From assembly GCF_900088415.1 (NCBI RefSeq), contig NZ_FLLQ01000015.1, forward strand, positions 1 to 56,055: a stretch of DNA of 56,055 nucleotides. Reading direction: 5' to 3'. Both the position numbers and the translations under genes were made by a program. Below the pieces are notes generated by a model. That model did no database searches. It worked only from the letters and a program-made list of their open reading frames with translations, and was not told the DNA's origin. Below are positions 8,643-17,649 of this stretch, piece by piece. Within the stretch, counting starts at the first letter, position 1; every line of letters starts with the position of its first letter. The DNA comes from Vibrio mediterranei (lineage in GTDB: Bacteria > Pseudomonadota > Gammaproteobacteria > Enterobacterales > Vibrionaceae).

Positions 8643-10052
8643 ATGTCAGTAGAAAATGTTCTATCGCTGATCCAAGAGAACGAAGTTAAATTCGTAGATC
8701 TACGCTTTACAGACACTAAGGGTAAAGAGCAGCACGTTTCTATCCCTGCACACCAAGTAGATGCAGACTTCTTTGAAGAAGGCAAAATGTTCGACGGTTC
8801 ATCAGTTGCTGGTTGGAAAGGCATCAACGAATCAGACATGGTAATGATGCCTGACGCGGCAAGCGCAGTTCTAGACCCATTCACTGAAGATGCAACTCTG
8901 AACATTCGTTGTGACATCCTTGAGCCTGCAACAATGCAAGGCTACGACCGTGACCCACGTTCAATCGCTAAGCGCGCAGAAGACTATCTACGTTCTACTG
9001 GCATTGCAGATACTGTACTTGTTGGTCCAGAGCCAGAGTTCTTCCTATTTGACGATGTTAAATTCGCAACAGACATGTCTGGTTCATTCTTCAAGATTGA
9101 CGACGTAGAAGCGGCTTGGAACACAGGTACTGACTTCGAAGGTGGTAACAAAGGTCACCGTCCAGGCGTTAAAGGTGGTTACTTCCCAGTAGCTCCAGTT
9201 GACTCTTCTCAAGACATCCGTTCTGCAATGTGTCTAGTTCTAGAAGAAATGGGTCAAGTTGTTGAAGCTCACCACCACGAAGTAGCAACAGCGGGTCAGA
9301 ACGAAATCGCTACTCGTTTCAACACGCTAACGGCTAAAGCGGACGAAATCCAAGTTTACAAGTACGTTGTACACAACGTTGCTCACGCATTTGGTAAGAC
9401 AGCGACATTCATGCCTAAGCCTCTAGTAGGTGATAACGGTTCTGGTATGCACGTTCACCAATCTCTAGCGAAAGACGGTGTTAACCTATTCGCTGGCGAC
9501 AAGTACGGCGGCCTATCTGAAATGGCGCTTTACTACATCGGTGGTGTTATCAAGCACGCTAAAGCAATCAACGCATTTGCTAACGCATCAACTAACTCGT
9601 ACAAGCGTCTTGTACCAGGCTTCGAAGCGCCAGTTATGCTTGCTTACTCTGCACGTAACCGTTCTGCTTCTATCCGTATCCCAGTGGTACCAAGCCCGAA
9701 AGCGCGTCGTATCGAGCTACGTTTCGGTGACCCATCAGCAAACCCATACCTATGCTTTGCTGCAATGCTTATGGCTGGTCTTGACGGTATCAAGAACAAG
9801 ATCCACCCAGGTGAAGCAATGGACAAAGACCTTTACGATCTACCAGCTGAAGAAGCAGCAGAGATCCCAACAGTGGCTTACTCACTAAAAGAAGCGCTAG
9901 AGTGTCTAGACGCTGACCGTGAGTTCCTAACTTCTGGCGGTGTATTCTCTGATGACTTTATCGATTCTTACATCGATCTTAAGTCTCAAGACGTAGAGAA
10001 AGTAAACATGACAACTCACCCACTTGAGTTCGAACTATACTACTCAGTATAA
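8643..10052 (+). CDS. glnA: Glutamine synthetase, type I
   Basis: GlnA makes glutamine from glutamate, ammonia and ATP and acts as a cytoplasmic dodecamer. The 469-residue protein matches E. coli length. It has the metal-binding MFDGSSVAGWKGI, the EPEFFLFD block, the latch VVPSPKARRIELRFGDPSANPY, and the adenylylation-site loop KDLYDLPAEE with Tyr398 (E. coli Tyr397, numbered without Met). Control by GlnE adenylylation is therefore expected. The ATG follows a strong ACTGGAGG ribosome binding site. NtrC boxes and a sigma-54 promoter lie upstream, and glnL/glnG follow after one extra gene. Confidence 0.98.
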   Translation: MSVENVLSLIQENEVKFVDLRFTDTKGKEQHVSIPAHQVDADFFEEGKMFDGSSVAGWKGINESDMVMMPDAASAVLDPFTEDATLNIRCDILEPATMQGYDRDPRSIAKRAEDYLRSTGIADTVLVGPEPEFFLFDDVKFATDMSGSFFKIDDVEAAWNTGTDFEGGNKGHRPGVKGGYFPVAPVDSSQDIRSAMCLVLEEMGQVVEAHHHEVATAGQNEIATRFNTLTAKADEIQVYKYVVHNVAHAFGKTATFMPKPLVGDNGSGMHVHQSLAKDGVNLFAGDKYGGLSEMALYYIGGVIKHAKAINAFANASTNSYKRLVPGFEAPVMLAYSARNRSASIRIPVVPSPKARRIELRFGDPSANPYLCFAAMLMAGLDGIKNKIHPGEAMDKDLYDLPAEEAAEIPTVAYSLKEALECLDADREFLTSGGVFSDDFIDSYIDLKSQDVEKVNMTTHPLEFELYYSV

Positions 10053-10076
10053 TTCAAAGGTTTACAACCAATTATT

Positions 10077-10104
10077 AGGCTCGCCTCGCAGGCGGGCCTT
10101 TTTT
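10077..10104 (+). terminator. Rho-independent terminator of glnA
   Basis: A GC-rich stem, GGCTCGCC against GGCGGGCC around TCGCA, is followed by TTTTTT. It separates glnA from the DUF4124 gene, so the latter and glnLG probably need read-through or their own promoters. Confidence 0.88.
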
Positions 10105-10168
10105 ATGTCCGTGTTATTTCTTGCAGCATTACCATCAAGGCTCTTAAGTAAAGCAAGGTTCCGCTAAC

Positions 10169-10687
10169 ATGAAATCTGCCCTGATATTGATACTGTGTAT
10201 CCTGAGTCCTCTAACTTGGAGTATAGAGATCTACACCTGGGTCGATGAAAAAGGTGTGCAGCACTTCAGTGATCATCCTGCTAACCCTCAATCGTTGTTA
10301 ATTGTGTTGCCTGAGCCTCCCGCCCCTTACTCCAGCAATGAAGTATCCCCAGCAACAAATTCTTTCTCAGAAACACCAACACCCAAGCCTATCAGGCTAA
10401 AAGTGAGTATCCGCACTCCTACTCACGATGCCACCATTCGCAACAACGCTGGTAATTTCGATGTTATTGGTCACATAGATGGCAAACTTCACGTCACAGC
10501 CAAGCTGCAGCTTCTTCTCGATGGCAAGGTATATGGTGCACCGAAAACTACTCCTCATTGGTCATTAACCGCCATTGACCGAGGAACTCACACCCTAACC
10601 ATTCAAGCGCAACAAAACGGCAAGGTTATTGCATCGTCCAATACGATAACAGTGCATTTACATCGTGCATCGGTGCAATCGCCATAG
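10169..10687 (+). CDS. DUF4124 domain protein, exported
   Basis: This is a 172-residue protein of unknown function. Residues 1-18 form a signal peptide (MKSALILILCILSPLTWS). The DUF4124 signature IYTWVDEKGVQHFSDHP follows directly, then a Pro/Ser/Thr-rich linker (about 47-75). A C-terminal beta-sandwich-like segment (ATIRNNAGNFDVIGHIDG... HTLTIQAQQNGKVIASSNTI) resembles Ig/big-like folds. It is likely periplasmic. It lies between glnA and glnL, a position where enterobacteria have no such gene. A link to nitrogen metabolism is suggested only by this place. Confidence 0.8.
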   Translation: MKSALILILCILSPLTWSIEIYTWVDEKGVQHFSDHPANPQSLLIVLPEPPAPYSSNEVSPATNSFSETPTPKPIRLKVSIRTPTHDATIRNNAGNFDVIGHIDGKLHVTAKLQLLLDGKVYGAPKTTPHWSLTAIDRGTHTLTIQAQQNGKVIASSNTITVHLHRASVQSP

Positions 10688-10744
10688 CCATCAGCGTTTA
10701 CGCTTTTACTCTATAAAAAATTGCGCCATACTTGGAATTATCAA

Positions 10745-10761
10745 TGCACCATTTTAGTGCA
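10745..10761. promoter_or_regulatory. NtrC box upstream of glnL
   Basis: TGCACCATTTTAGTGCA is a 17-bp palindrome with perfect TGCAC/GTGCA arms. In E. coli an NtrC site at the glnL promoter represses transcription of glnLG. The same autogenous control is inferred here. Confidence 0.8.
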
Positions 10762-10784
10762 TAAACAAAAGACATTGCGTGCAG

Positions 10785-10801
10785 CGCACCATCATAGAGC
10801 A
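10785..10801. promoter_or_regulatory. Second, weaker NtrC-like box upstream of glnL
   Basis: CGCACCATCATAGAGCA keeps the left half GCACC and part of the right half (GCA). It lies 40 bp after the first box and 31 bp before the glnL start, where bound NtrC could block transcription. Confidence 0.45.
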
Positions 10802-10831
10802 ACGCAATGCAAAATCGATTAAGGATAGCGT

Positions 10832-11881
10832 GTGGCAAACTGTGAACTCACCAGTGCAATACTCAATAATGTGGTAACGGCGACCTTGATGCTCAATGAG
10901 GGATTAACAGTTCAATACGCTAACCCTGCCGCAGAGCAATTGTTCTCGCAAAGTTCCAAGAGACTGCTTAATTGCCACCTTTCTCAGTTTATTCAACACG
11001 CTTCTCTAGACTTGGCCTTGCTAACCCAGCCTCTACAAAGTGGTCAAAGTATTACCGATAGCGATGTCACTTTAGTTGTTGATGGCAAACCGCTGTTATT
11101 AGAGGTGACCGTTAGCCCCTTATCTTGGAATAAGGAACTGATGCTTTTGGTAGAAATGCGTAAGATTGGTCAACAAAAAAGGCTAACTCAGGAGCTCAAC
11201 CAGCATGCTCAGCAACAAGCTGCAAAGTTGCTGGTAAGAGGTCTCGCTCATGAAATAAAAAACCCACTTGGTGGCCTGCGAGGAGCGGCACAACTGTTAT
11301 CAAAGATGTTGCCTGATCCCTCACTTAATGAGTACACCAATATCATCATTGAACAAGCAGACCGATTAAGAGCGCTGGTCGATAGGCTTCTTGGGCCACA
11401 ACGTCCAGGAACGAAAAAAGAAGAAAATCTGCACCTCATTTTAGAAAAGGTACGTCAGTTGGTAGAGCTTGATGCAGGAACCAGCCTGACCATAGAGCGA
11501 GACTATGACCCTAGTCTACCGCCGATCTTGATGGATACCGACCAAATCGAACAAGCGTTATTGAACATTACCAGTAATGCCGCGCAAATATTAAAACAAC
11601 AAGATAATGGGCAAATCACCTTGCGCACGCGCACTGTGCATCAAGCCAATATTCACGGACAGCGCCATAAACTCGCTGCTCGGATAGAGATCATTGACAA
11701 TGGCCCCGGCATTCCGGCCGAACTCCAAGATACGCTGTTCTACCCCATGGTAAGCGGCAGAGAAGGCGGAACGGGTCTTGGGCTGTCCATTTCGCAAAAT
11801 TTGATCGACCAACATAATGGAAAAATAGATGTAGAAAGTTGGCCCGGTCGCACCATTTTTACTATTTATCTGCCTATTTAG
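10832..11881 (+). CDS. glnL: Nitrogen regulation sensor histidine kinase NtrB
   Basis: GlnL (NtrB) is the soluble kinase/phosphatase for NtrC and is controlled by the PII protein. The 349-residue protein has an N-terminal PAS domain (about 8-110, with LTVQYANPAAEQLF), the H-box LVRGLAHEIKNPLGGLRGAAQLL with His140 as phosphoacceptor, an N-box (LNITSNAAQIL), then DNGPGIPAELQD and GGTGLGLSISQNLI of the ATPase domain. There is no transmembrane segment, as in the family. The start codon is GTG at 10832, behind AAGGATA. glnG begins 50 nt downstream. Confidence 0.95.
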   Translation: MANCELTSAILNNVVTATLMLNEGLTVQYANPAAEQLFSQSSKRLLNCHLSQFIQHASLDLALLTQPLQSGQSITDSDVTLVVDGKPLLLEVTVSPLSWNKELMLLVEMRKIGQQKRLTQELNQHAQQQAAKLLVRGLAHEIKNPLGGLRGAAQLLSKMLPDPSLNEYTNIIIEQADRLRALVDRLLGPQRPGTKKEENLHLILEKVRQLVELDAGTSLTIERDYDPSLPPILMDTDQIEQALLNITSNAAQILKQQDNGQITLRTRTVHQANIHGQRHKLAARIEIIDNGPGIPAELQDTLFYPMVSGREGGTGLGLSISQNLIDQHNGKIDVESWPGRTIFTIYLPI

Positions 11882-11931
11882 CCTCAAGGAGAAAGAGGAC
11901 TTAATATGGCTTGCTGTAAGGAAGTTTGGCT

Positions 11932-13335
11932 ATGAGTAAAGGATATGTATGGGTCGTCGACGACGACAGCTCAATACGATGGGTAATGGATAAAACCCTT
12001 TCATCAGCAAATATCAAATGCGAGACATTTGCTGATGCAGAAAGCGTGCTAATGGCATTGGAGCGGGAAACACCGGATGTATTGGTGTCCGATATCCGTA
12101 TGCCCGGTATTGATGGCATTGAGCTGCTTAATCGAGTTCAAGAAAGCGCCCCAGATTTACCAGTCATCATAATGACCGCACACTCTGATCTCGATGCGGC
12201 GGTAAACGCCTACCAAAAAGGCGCTTTTGAGTACCTACCTAAACCTTTTGATATTGATGAAACACTCACTCTGGTCGAGCGCGCTATTACTCACAGCCTA
12301 GAGCAGAAAAGTGCCCTTTCGCAGGAAGAGGTGATCGCAGCTGATGCACCGGAAATAATTGGTGAAGCACCCGCTATGCAAGAAGTGTTTCGAGCGATTG
12401 GCCGTTTATCTCGTTCCTCCATTTCTGTGCTCATTAATGGTGAATCAGGTACGGGTAAAGAGCTTGTCGCGCACGCCTTACATCGCCATAGCCCTCGCTC
12501 TAGCAAACCTTTTATCGCACTCAATATGGCAGCAATTCCCAAAGACCTTATCGAGTCAGAGCTATTTGGCCATGAGAAAGGTGCATTTACTGGTGCAAAT
12601 AGCGTGCGCCAAGGACGTTTTGAACAAGCCAACGGCGGGACCTTATTCTTAGATGAGATTGGCGACATGCCATTGGATATTCAGACTCGATTGCTGCGCG
12701 TCTTAGCCGATGGACAGTTCTATCGTGTCGGTGGGCACTCTGCAGTCAAAGTGGATGTACGTATCGTCGCCGCGACTCACCAAAACCTCGAAAAGCTGGT
12801 GACCGAAGGCGAATTCCGCGAGGATTTATTCCATCGCCTTAACGTCATTCGTATCCATATCCCATCTCTTCGAGAACGCAAACAGGATATTGAAAAGCTG
12901 ACATTGCATTTCTTGTCTTTAGCAGCAGAAGAACTCGGTGTGGAGACCAAGTCTCTTAATCCGGACACAGTGGATATCTTAAATAAGCTCGACTGGCCGG
13001 GAAATGTGCGCCAGCTTGAGAATACCTGTCGATGGCTCACGGTAATGGCCAGCGGCAGTGAAATTCTACCAAGTGATTTGCCTACCGAGTTATTAGAAGA
13101 GCCAAGACGCATTACTGATATCGGTGCTGGGGATTGGCAGTCACTACTCTCTTCATGGGCTCAGCAGGCCCTTGAGTCTGGTGAGACAGAAATACTTAAC
13201 CATGCACAACCGCAATTCGAGCGTATATTGCTTGAAGCAGCTCTTAGCCACACCAATGGCCATAAGCAAGATGCAGCGAAAGTGCTCGGCTGGGGACGGA
13301 ATACTCTTACTAGAAAGCTTAAAGAACTCTACTAA
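11932..13335 (+). CDS. glnG: Nitrogen regulation response regulator NtrC (sigma-54 activator)
   Basis: GlnG (NtrC) is phosphorylated by GlnL and activates sigma-54 promoters such as that of glnA. The 467-residue protein has a receiver domain with acidic pocket VVDDD and phosphoacceptor Asp54 (VSDIRMPGIDG). The AAA+ domain has Walker A GESGTGKE, the sigma-54 contact loop GAFTGA and Walker B GGTLFLDEIGD. A Fis-type helix-turn-helix lies at the C-terminus (KQDAAKVLGWGRNTLTRKL). The ATG at 11932 is preferred over TTG at 11926 because AAGGAAG ends 7 nt before it. Confidence 0.96.
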   Translation: MSKGYVWVVDDDSSIRWVMDKTLSSANIKCETFADAESVLMALERETPDVLVSDIRMPGIDGIELLNRVQESAPDLPVIIMTAHSDLDAAVNAYQKGAFEYLPKPFDIDETLTLVERAITHSLEQKSALSQEEVIAADAPEIIGEAPAMQEVFRAIGRLSRSSISVLINGESGTGKELVAHALHRHSPRSSKPFIALNMAAIPKDLIESELFGHEKGAFTGANSVRQGRFEQANGGTLFLDEIGDMPLDIQTRLLRVLADGQFYRVGGHSAVKVDVRIVAATHQNLEKLVTEGEFREDLFHRLNVIRIHIPSLRERKQDIEKLTLHFLSLAAEELGVETKSLNPDTVDILNKLDWPGNVRQLENTCRWLTVMASGSEILPSDLPTELLEEPRRITDIGAGDWQSLLSSWAQQALESGETEILNHAQPQFERILLEAALSHTNGHKQDAAKVLGWGRNTLTRKLKELY

Positions 13336-13376
13336 CAAAGTTCTTATTAGATCATCGACTTGCCTAACGCACCGCC

Positions 13377-13414
13377 ATTATTTAGGTCATTTAGTCTCAA
13401 ATGACCTAAATAAT
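13377..13414. repeat. Perfect 16-bp inverted repeat after glnG
   Basis: ATTATTTAGGTCATTT (13377-13392) and its exact complement AAATGACCTAAATAAT (13399-13414) flank a 6-nt spacer AGTCTC. There is no T-run after either arm, so it is not a textbook terminator. It could act as an RNA hairpin at the glnG 3' end or as an operator for the following gene, whose ATG is 97 nt away. Confidence 0.7.
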
Positions 13415-13511
13415 TCTATCAATCGGCCGATTTATAACTATTGATTATTAATACGTTACGGCAAAGCCTCAGGCCTATCTGCGAGCTCGTTGCCACACAA
13501 CATCAGAGCAT

Positions 13512-16073
13512 ATGCCAGGTTTACTGAAAATCTCCTTCAAGAAAGCCCTAATCACACCATTTATTTTGGTGTTTCTGTGCTCGATCGGCACCATTTTATG
13601 GCTACAGAAAGAGCACTACGACGACCTTGCGTTGGAGATAAGTGAAAAGCAGCTTACTAGCTTAAGCTACAACGTGATTCAGAGCTTAGATATCTATCTT
13701 GAAAGGCCGATGGCAGTGGCCGACGCATTAGCTCATGCGATTGAATACCATCAGCTGTATTCCGCCAATGATGCCCTAGCTATCGAAGATTATTTGCTGT
13801 CCAGTTTTAAATCCCTTCATACTGAGTTTTCGCAAATTGACTTATTGGGTTTTGGTGGCGAGTTAGGTGAATTCCTTGCCATACGAAATGCAAAGTCCAT
13901 TCATACCCCAAACGGTTACTCTTTGATGGTAAAGGACGCGAATACTGGTGAGCAGCTTAATATCTACCAAGGTGAAAACCGACAGTCTCAAGTCATCGAT
14001 ACCATAAAACCTTATGACCCAAGATTGCGCCCTTGGTACCAGCCGGTCAAAGAAAACCCCGTGGCTATGTGGTCAAAGCTGTATGCCAACGCCGACGCGG
14101 AACAAGAAGTGACAATTTCTGCTCTCGCTCCGGTATTTAGCTCAGACGGAGACATTCGAACCTTCGTTGGAGTGGCTGCTGTTGATGTACAGATCGATAC
14201 TTTTAGTCTCTTTCTCAATGAACTAAAACACGACCATAATGCGCAAGTCTTTATTATTGATAACCAGCGTCAGCTCATCGCACAAGCCGATGATGAATCG
14301 ATTCTTGATGCTAACGGGCAAAGGCTATCAATGGCTGACAGCTTGCATCCTGCTTTGACCTTTCTTGATCAAACTTTAGATAATACCGAACTGACTGAAC
14401 CTCACTTATTCGCCTTTCCTTACCGAGGAGACACCCATTATGTGATGGTTAGTCATTATCAAACTAATACCAATTTAAGTTGGTACGTTGTGGTGTCTAT
14501 CTCCAATCACGCTCTGCTTGGCGATATACCCATGATTAGCAACCAAACGCTAATAGCGGGCTTGATTTTAGGCGTGCTGGGGTTACTTGTCGGTATCGTC
14601 ATCATCAACCGACTGATTCTGCCTATGTCTGAAACCGCTGAGGCGGCAAAACAGATTTCTAATGGCTCTTGGGACTACCCATTACCCAAAAACAATCGTA
14701 TCAAAGAGATCTCGCTGCTCGTAGAAAGCTTCTCCGCCATGCGCTCACACTTGCAAGCATCGTTTCATACTTTGCGAGAACAGCTCACGCGTGACAACTT
14801 GACCAAGCTGTATAGCCGACAAGGCTTTATTGAGACTTGCAATGCTATGAATAGCAACAGCGGCTGTATGATGCTGCTCGGCATTAATCAATTTAGAGAT
14901 ATCAATGACAGCTTAGGTCACCATCAAGGTGATATTTTACTCTCCGTCATTGCAGAGAGACTCAAAGCGTGGGTGTTGCTTGAAAATGGTGTGCTAGGGC
15001 GAGTTGCCGGTGACGAGTTTGCCATCTATCTACCCGACGTGCTGCCACAGCAACAACTGTGTTATCAACATCGAATTCGACAGATATTCAGCGCCCCCTT
15101 CGTGATGCAAGGTGAGCCATTAATGTTACAGGTCTCTATTGGTATCGCACCTATTACCAAAGAGGACACCACAGACACAACGCTGCGAAATGCGGGCATT
15201 GCCCATAGCCACGCAAAGTTTGATTGTCAGCGCTGCTGCATTTATACCCCCGACATGGCTGAGAGTTCGAAAAAGAAAACGCGCTTGTTAGCTACATTAC
15301 GTCATGCCATTGATAACAAAAAGTTTGAAGTGCATTTCCAACCCATTATTGAACTCGACAATGGTCAAATTTTAGGTGCTGAAGCTCTACTGCGACTTCG
15401 TGATGATGAAGGACAATTCATTTCACCTTTGGATTTCATTCCTATTGCGGAGGGCTCGGGACTGATTAGCAGTATTGGTCGGATTATGGCAGAGAAAAGC
15501 CTCGAAACCGTTGTCAAAGCTATCAAACAACAACAGTTACCTGCGCACTTTCAATTGCACATTAATGTCTCAGTCATTGAACTAGCGAGCGCAAGCTATG
15601 TGGATGAATTGTCAGGACTGCTCAAACGAGCAGGTTTTCCGGCAAGTCAGCTTACTGTCGAAGTGACGGAATCGCGACTGGCTGACAATGATCCAATCAC
15701 CCTTGGCAACCTCAGCAAAATTAGAGCACTTGGCGTTAATATTGCTATCGACGATTTTGGTACTGGCTATTCTTCCCTCGCCTATCTCCACAAGCTGCCA
15801 TTTAATAGCCTGAAGGTCGATAAAGCCTTTGTAGATAGACTGACTCCAGACAATGCTGAGCAGAGTGTTGTTGCAGCAATCACTAAGCTATCAAGCAGCT
15901 TTGGGTTTACGCTTGTGGCTGAAGGGATTGAAACACCACTGCAAGCTAAGCTCGTTCATGACCTTGGCTGTCATCATGCACAGGGGTATTTGTATGGTCG
16001 ACCGACACCGTTAGAACAATGGCCGCAGCAGGCCGCTACGACCAAAATGAAAAATCCGGTAGGTATTAAATAA
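13512..16073 (+). CDS. Membrane-bound cyclic-di-GMP protein: periplasmic CACHE-like sensor, HAMP, GGDEF and EAL domains
   Basis: This is an 853-residue inner-membrane signalling protein. Transmembrane segments lie at about residues 13-31 and 343-368 (LIAGLILGVLGLLVGIVII). They flank a roughly 300-residue periplasmic dCACHE-like sensor, with DPRLRPWYQPV and the FVGVAAVDVQID motif, and are followed by HAMP. The GGDEF motif is AGDEF (499-503), a variant still active in some cyclases. The EAL domain starts with EALLRLR (624-630) and keeps NVS, EVTES, DDFGTGYSS, LKVDKAF, EGIE and QGYLYGRP, so phosphodiesterase activity is predicted. Its last 8 nt overlap the end of hemN on the other strand. Confidence 0.92.
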   Translation: MPGLLKISFKKALITPFILVFLCSIGTILWLQKEHYDDLALEISEKQLTSLSYNVIQSLDIYLERPMAVADALAHAIEYHQLYSANDALAIEDYLLSSFKSLHTEFSQIDLLGFGGELGEFLAIRNAKSIHTPNGYSLMVKDANTGEQLNIYQGENRQSQVIDTIKPYDPRLRPWYQPVKENPVAMWSKLYANADAEQEVTISALAPVFSSDGDIRTFVGVAAVDVQIDTFSLFLNELKHDHNAQVFIIDNQRQLIAQADDESILDANGQRLSMADSLHPALTFLDQTLDNTELTEPHLFAFPYRGDTHYVMVSHYQTNTNLSWYVVVSISNHALLGDIPMISNQTLIAGLILGVLGLLVGIVIINRLILPMSETAEAAKQISNGSWDYPLPKNNRIKEISLLVESFSAMRSHLQASFHTLREQLTRDNLTKLYSRQGFIETCNAMNSNSGCMMLLGINQFRDINDSLGHHQGDILLSVIAERLKAWVLLENGVLGRVAGDEFAIYLPDVLPQQQLCYQHRIRQIFSAPFVMQGEPLMLQVSIGIAPITKEDTTDTTLRNAGIAHSHAKFDCQRCCIYTPDMAESSKKKTRLLATLRHAIDNKKFEVHFQPIIELDNGQILGAEALLRLRDDEGQFISPLDFIPIAEGSGLISSIGRIMAEKSLETVVKAIKQQQLPAHFQLHINVSVIELASASYVDELSGLLKRAGFPASQLTVEVTESRLADNDPITLGNLSKIRALGVNIAIDDFGTGYSSLAYLHKLPFNSLKVDKAFVDRLTPDNAEQSVVAAITKLSSSFGFTLVAEGIETPLQAKLVHDLGCHHAQGYLYGRPTPLEQWPQQAATTKMKNPVGIK

Positions 16074-17457
16074 CGCGGGAGAACTGTTGCTGACGCGCTT
16101 TTTGACGTAGATATTTGTCAAAACACATACAGATATTACGAATCAATAAACGACCACGCAGTGTCACTTCAATCGAATCGTCTGACACTGCAACTAATTC
16201 ATCATCAATAAACGTTTGCAGCAATTTCATATCTTCAGCGAAATAGCTTGAGAAGCCAATGCCAAAGGTCTTTTCTATAAATGTTTTGTCGAGCTTGAAG
16301 TTACAGATAAGCTGCTTGATCACTTCACGGCGAATCAAGTCATCTTTATCAAGGACTACACCTTTCCACAGTGCATGTCTCAAATCATTCACTTGAGCGT
16401 AGTACTTTTTCAGCTCTTTCTGGTTTTGTGCGTAGCTGTCGCCAATCATAGAAATCGCAGAAACACCAAAGCCAACTAGGTCGCAATCACCTTGCGTCGT
16501 GTAACCTTGGAAGTTTCGATGCAGCTCACCCGCACGCTGTGCAACCGCTAATTCATCTTCAGGAAGAGCGAAGTGGTCCATACCGATAAACTGATAGCCT
16601 GCGCCAGTCAACGTCGCAATAGTATCTTGCAAGATCGCCATTTTTTCTTCAGCTTGAGGAAGATCCTCGTCTTTAATCTTACGCTGCGCGGCAAATAAGT
16701 TTGGCATGTGAGCATAGTTAAACACCGATAAACGCCCTGGACGCATGGTCAGAACCTGCTCAAGAGTCTCGGCAAAACGCTGTTTCGTTTGCTTCGGTAA
16801 ACCATAGATAAGGTCGAGGTTGGTTGAACGGAAACCTAGTTGTTTGGCGCGCTCAGCCATGGCAAAGATAAACTCTTCATCTTGCTCACGATTCACCAAC
16901 TTTTGCACTTCTTTATTGAAGTCTTGAACGCCGATACTCAAGCGGTTAAAGCCTTCTGAGCGCAGATGGTCCAACATATCCAACTCAATTTCACGCGGAT
17001 CAACTTCGATACTAATCTCAGCACCTTCTTGGAAGAAGAACTCACCACGAAGAATTGCCATCAATCGACTGATCTGGCTTTTGGTTAGGAAGGTTGGCGT
17101 ACCACCACCAAAATGCAACTGAGTCACTTTACGACCCTGAAGCAATGATGCACGCTGACGAATTTCGTGTTCGATAACATCGAGATACTCATCGGCTTTG
17201 TGTGCATGACGGGTAATCACTTTGTTACAGCCACAGTAATAGCAAAGCTTATGGCAGAACGGAATATGAACGTACAGCGATAGTGGACGTTCTGGATATT
17301 GAGTACACGCCATGTCGTAATCAGAGATGGTATAAGCTTCGTGGAACTCGACAGCGGTCGGATATGAGGTATAACGAGGACCCGAGTAGTTATACTTATC
17401 GAGAATCGCTTGATCCCAGACTATCTGTTGCTTAGTTTCTGATTGACTTTGAGACAT
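16066..17457 (-). CDS. hemN: Oxygen-independent coproporphyrinogen III dehydrogenase
   Basis: HemN is the radical-SAM enzyme that oxidatively decarboxylates coproporphyrinogen III to protoporphyrinogen IX without oxygen. The 463-residue protein has the cluster-binding CHKLCYYCGC (Cys68, 72, 75), the HFGGGTP glycine motif, EVDPREIELD, and the C-terminal signature RLLIRNICMCFDKYLRQKARQQQFSRVI-like tail of true HemN, which separates it from HemW. The ATG at 17457 is chosen because GGAAG lies about 8 nt upstream and the length matches E. coli (457). The frame stays open to 17508. A long hairpin lies in the upstream region. Confidence 0.95.
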   Translation of the reverse strand: MSQSQSETKQQIVWDQAILDKYNYSGPRYTSYPTAVEFHEAYTISDYDMACTQYPERPLSLYVHIPFCHKLCYYCGCNKVITRHAHKADEYLDVIEHEIRQRASLLQGRKVTQLHFGGGTPTFLTKSQISRLMAILRGEFFFQEGAEISIEVDPREIELDMLDHLRSEGFNRLSIGVQDFNKEVQKLVNREQDEEFIFAMAERAKQLGFRSTNLDLIYGLPKQTKQRFAETLEQVLTMRPGRLSVFNYAHMPNLFAAQRKIKDEDLPQAEEKMAILQDTIATLTGAGYQFIGMDHFALPEDELAVAQRAGELHRNFQGYTTQGDCDLVGFGVSAISMIGDSYAQNQKELKKYYAQVNDLRHALWKGVVLDKDDLIRREVIKQLICNFKLDKTFIEKTFGIGFSSYFAEDMKLLQTFIDDELVAVSDDSIEVTLRGRLLIRNICMCFDKYLRQKARQQQFSRVI

Positions 17458-17485
17458 GGTAATACTTCCAATAAACATGTGTTTC

Positions 17486-17533
17486 TTGACGCACCAATCG
17501 CAACCCAACGAGCGCAGATTGGCGGTGCGTCAA
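17486..17533. promoter_or_regulatory. Long inverted repeat upstream of hemN
   Basis: TTGACGCACC (17486-17495) and GGTGCGTCAA (17524-17533) are perfect complements. The next bases AATC and GATT extend the pairing after a small interruption. The 20-nt centre is CAACCCAACG-like. It lies 29-76 nt before the hemN start, so it could be a leader RNA hairpin or an operator. No T-tract follows. Confidence 0.55.
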
Positions 17534-17649
17534 CTAGGCGCTATTTTGCCACAGGAATATGACTGGGAGCGCCGTTAACTGCATTTTTGCTCAAATCGTC
17601 AACAAAAATGCTAGCTTGATCACTAGTCATGACCAACGAAACGAAAAGG

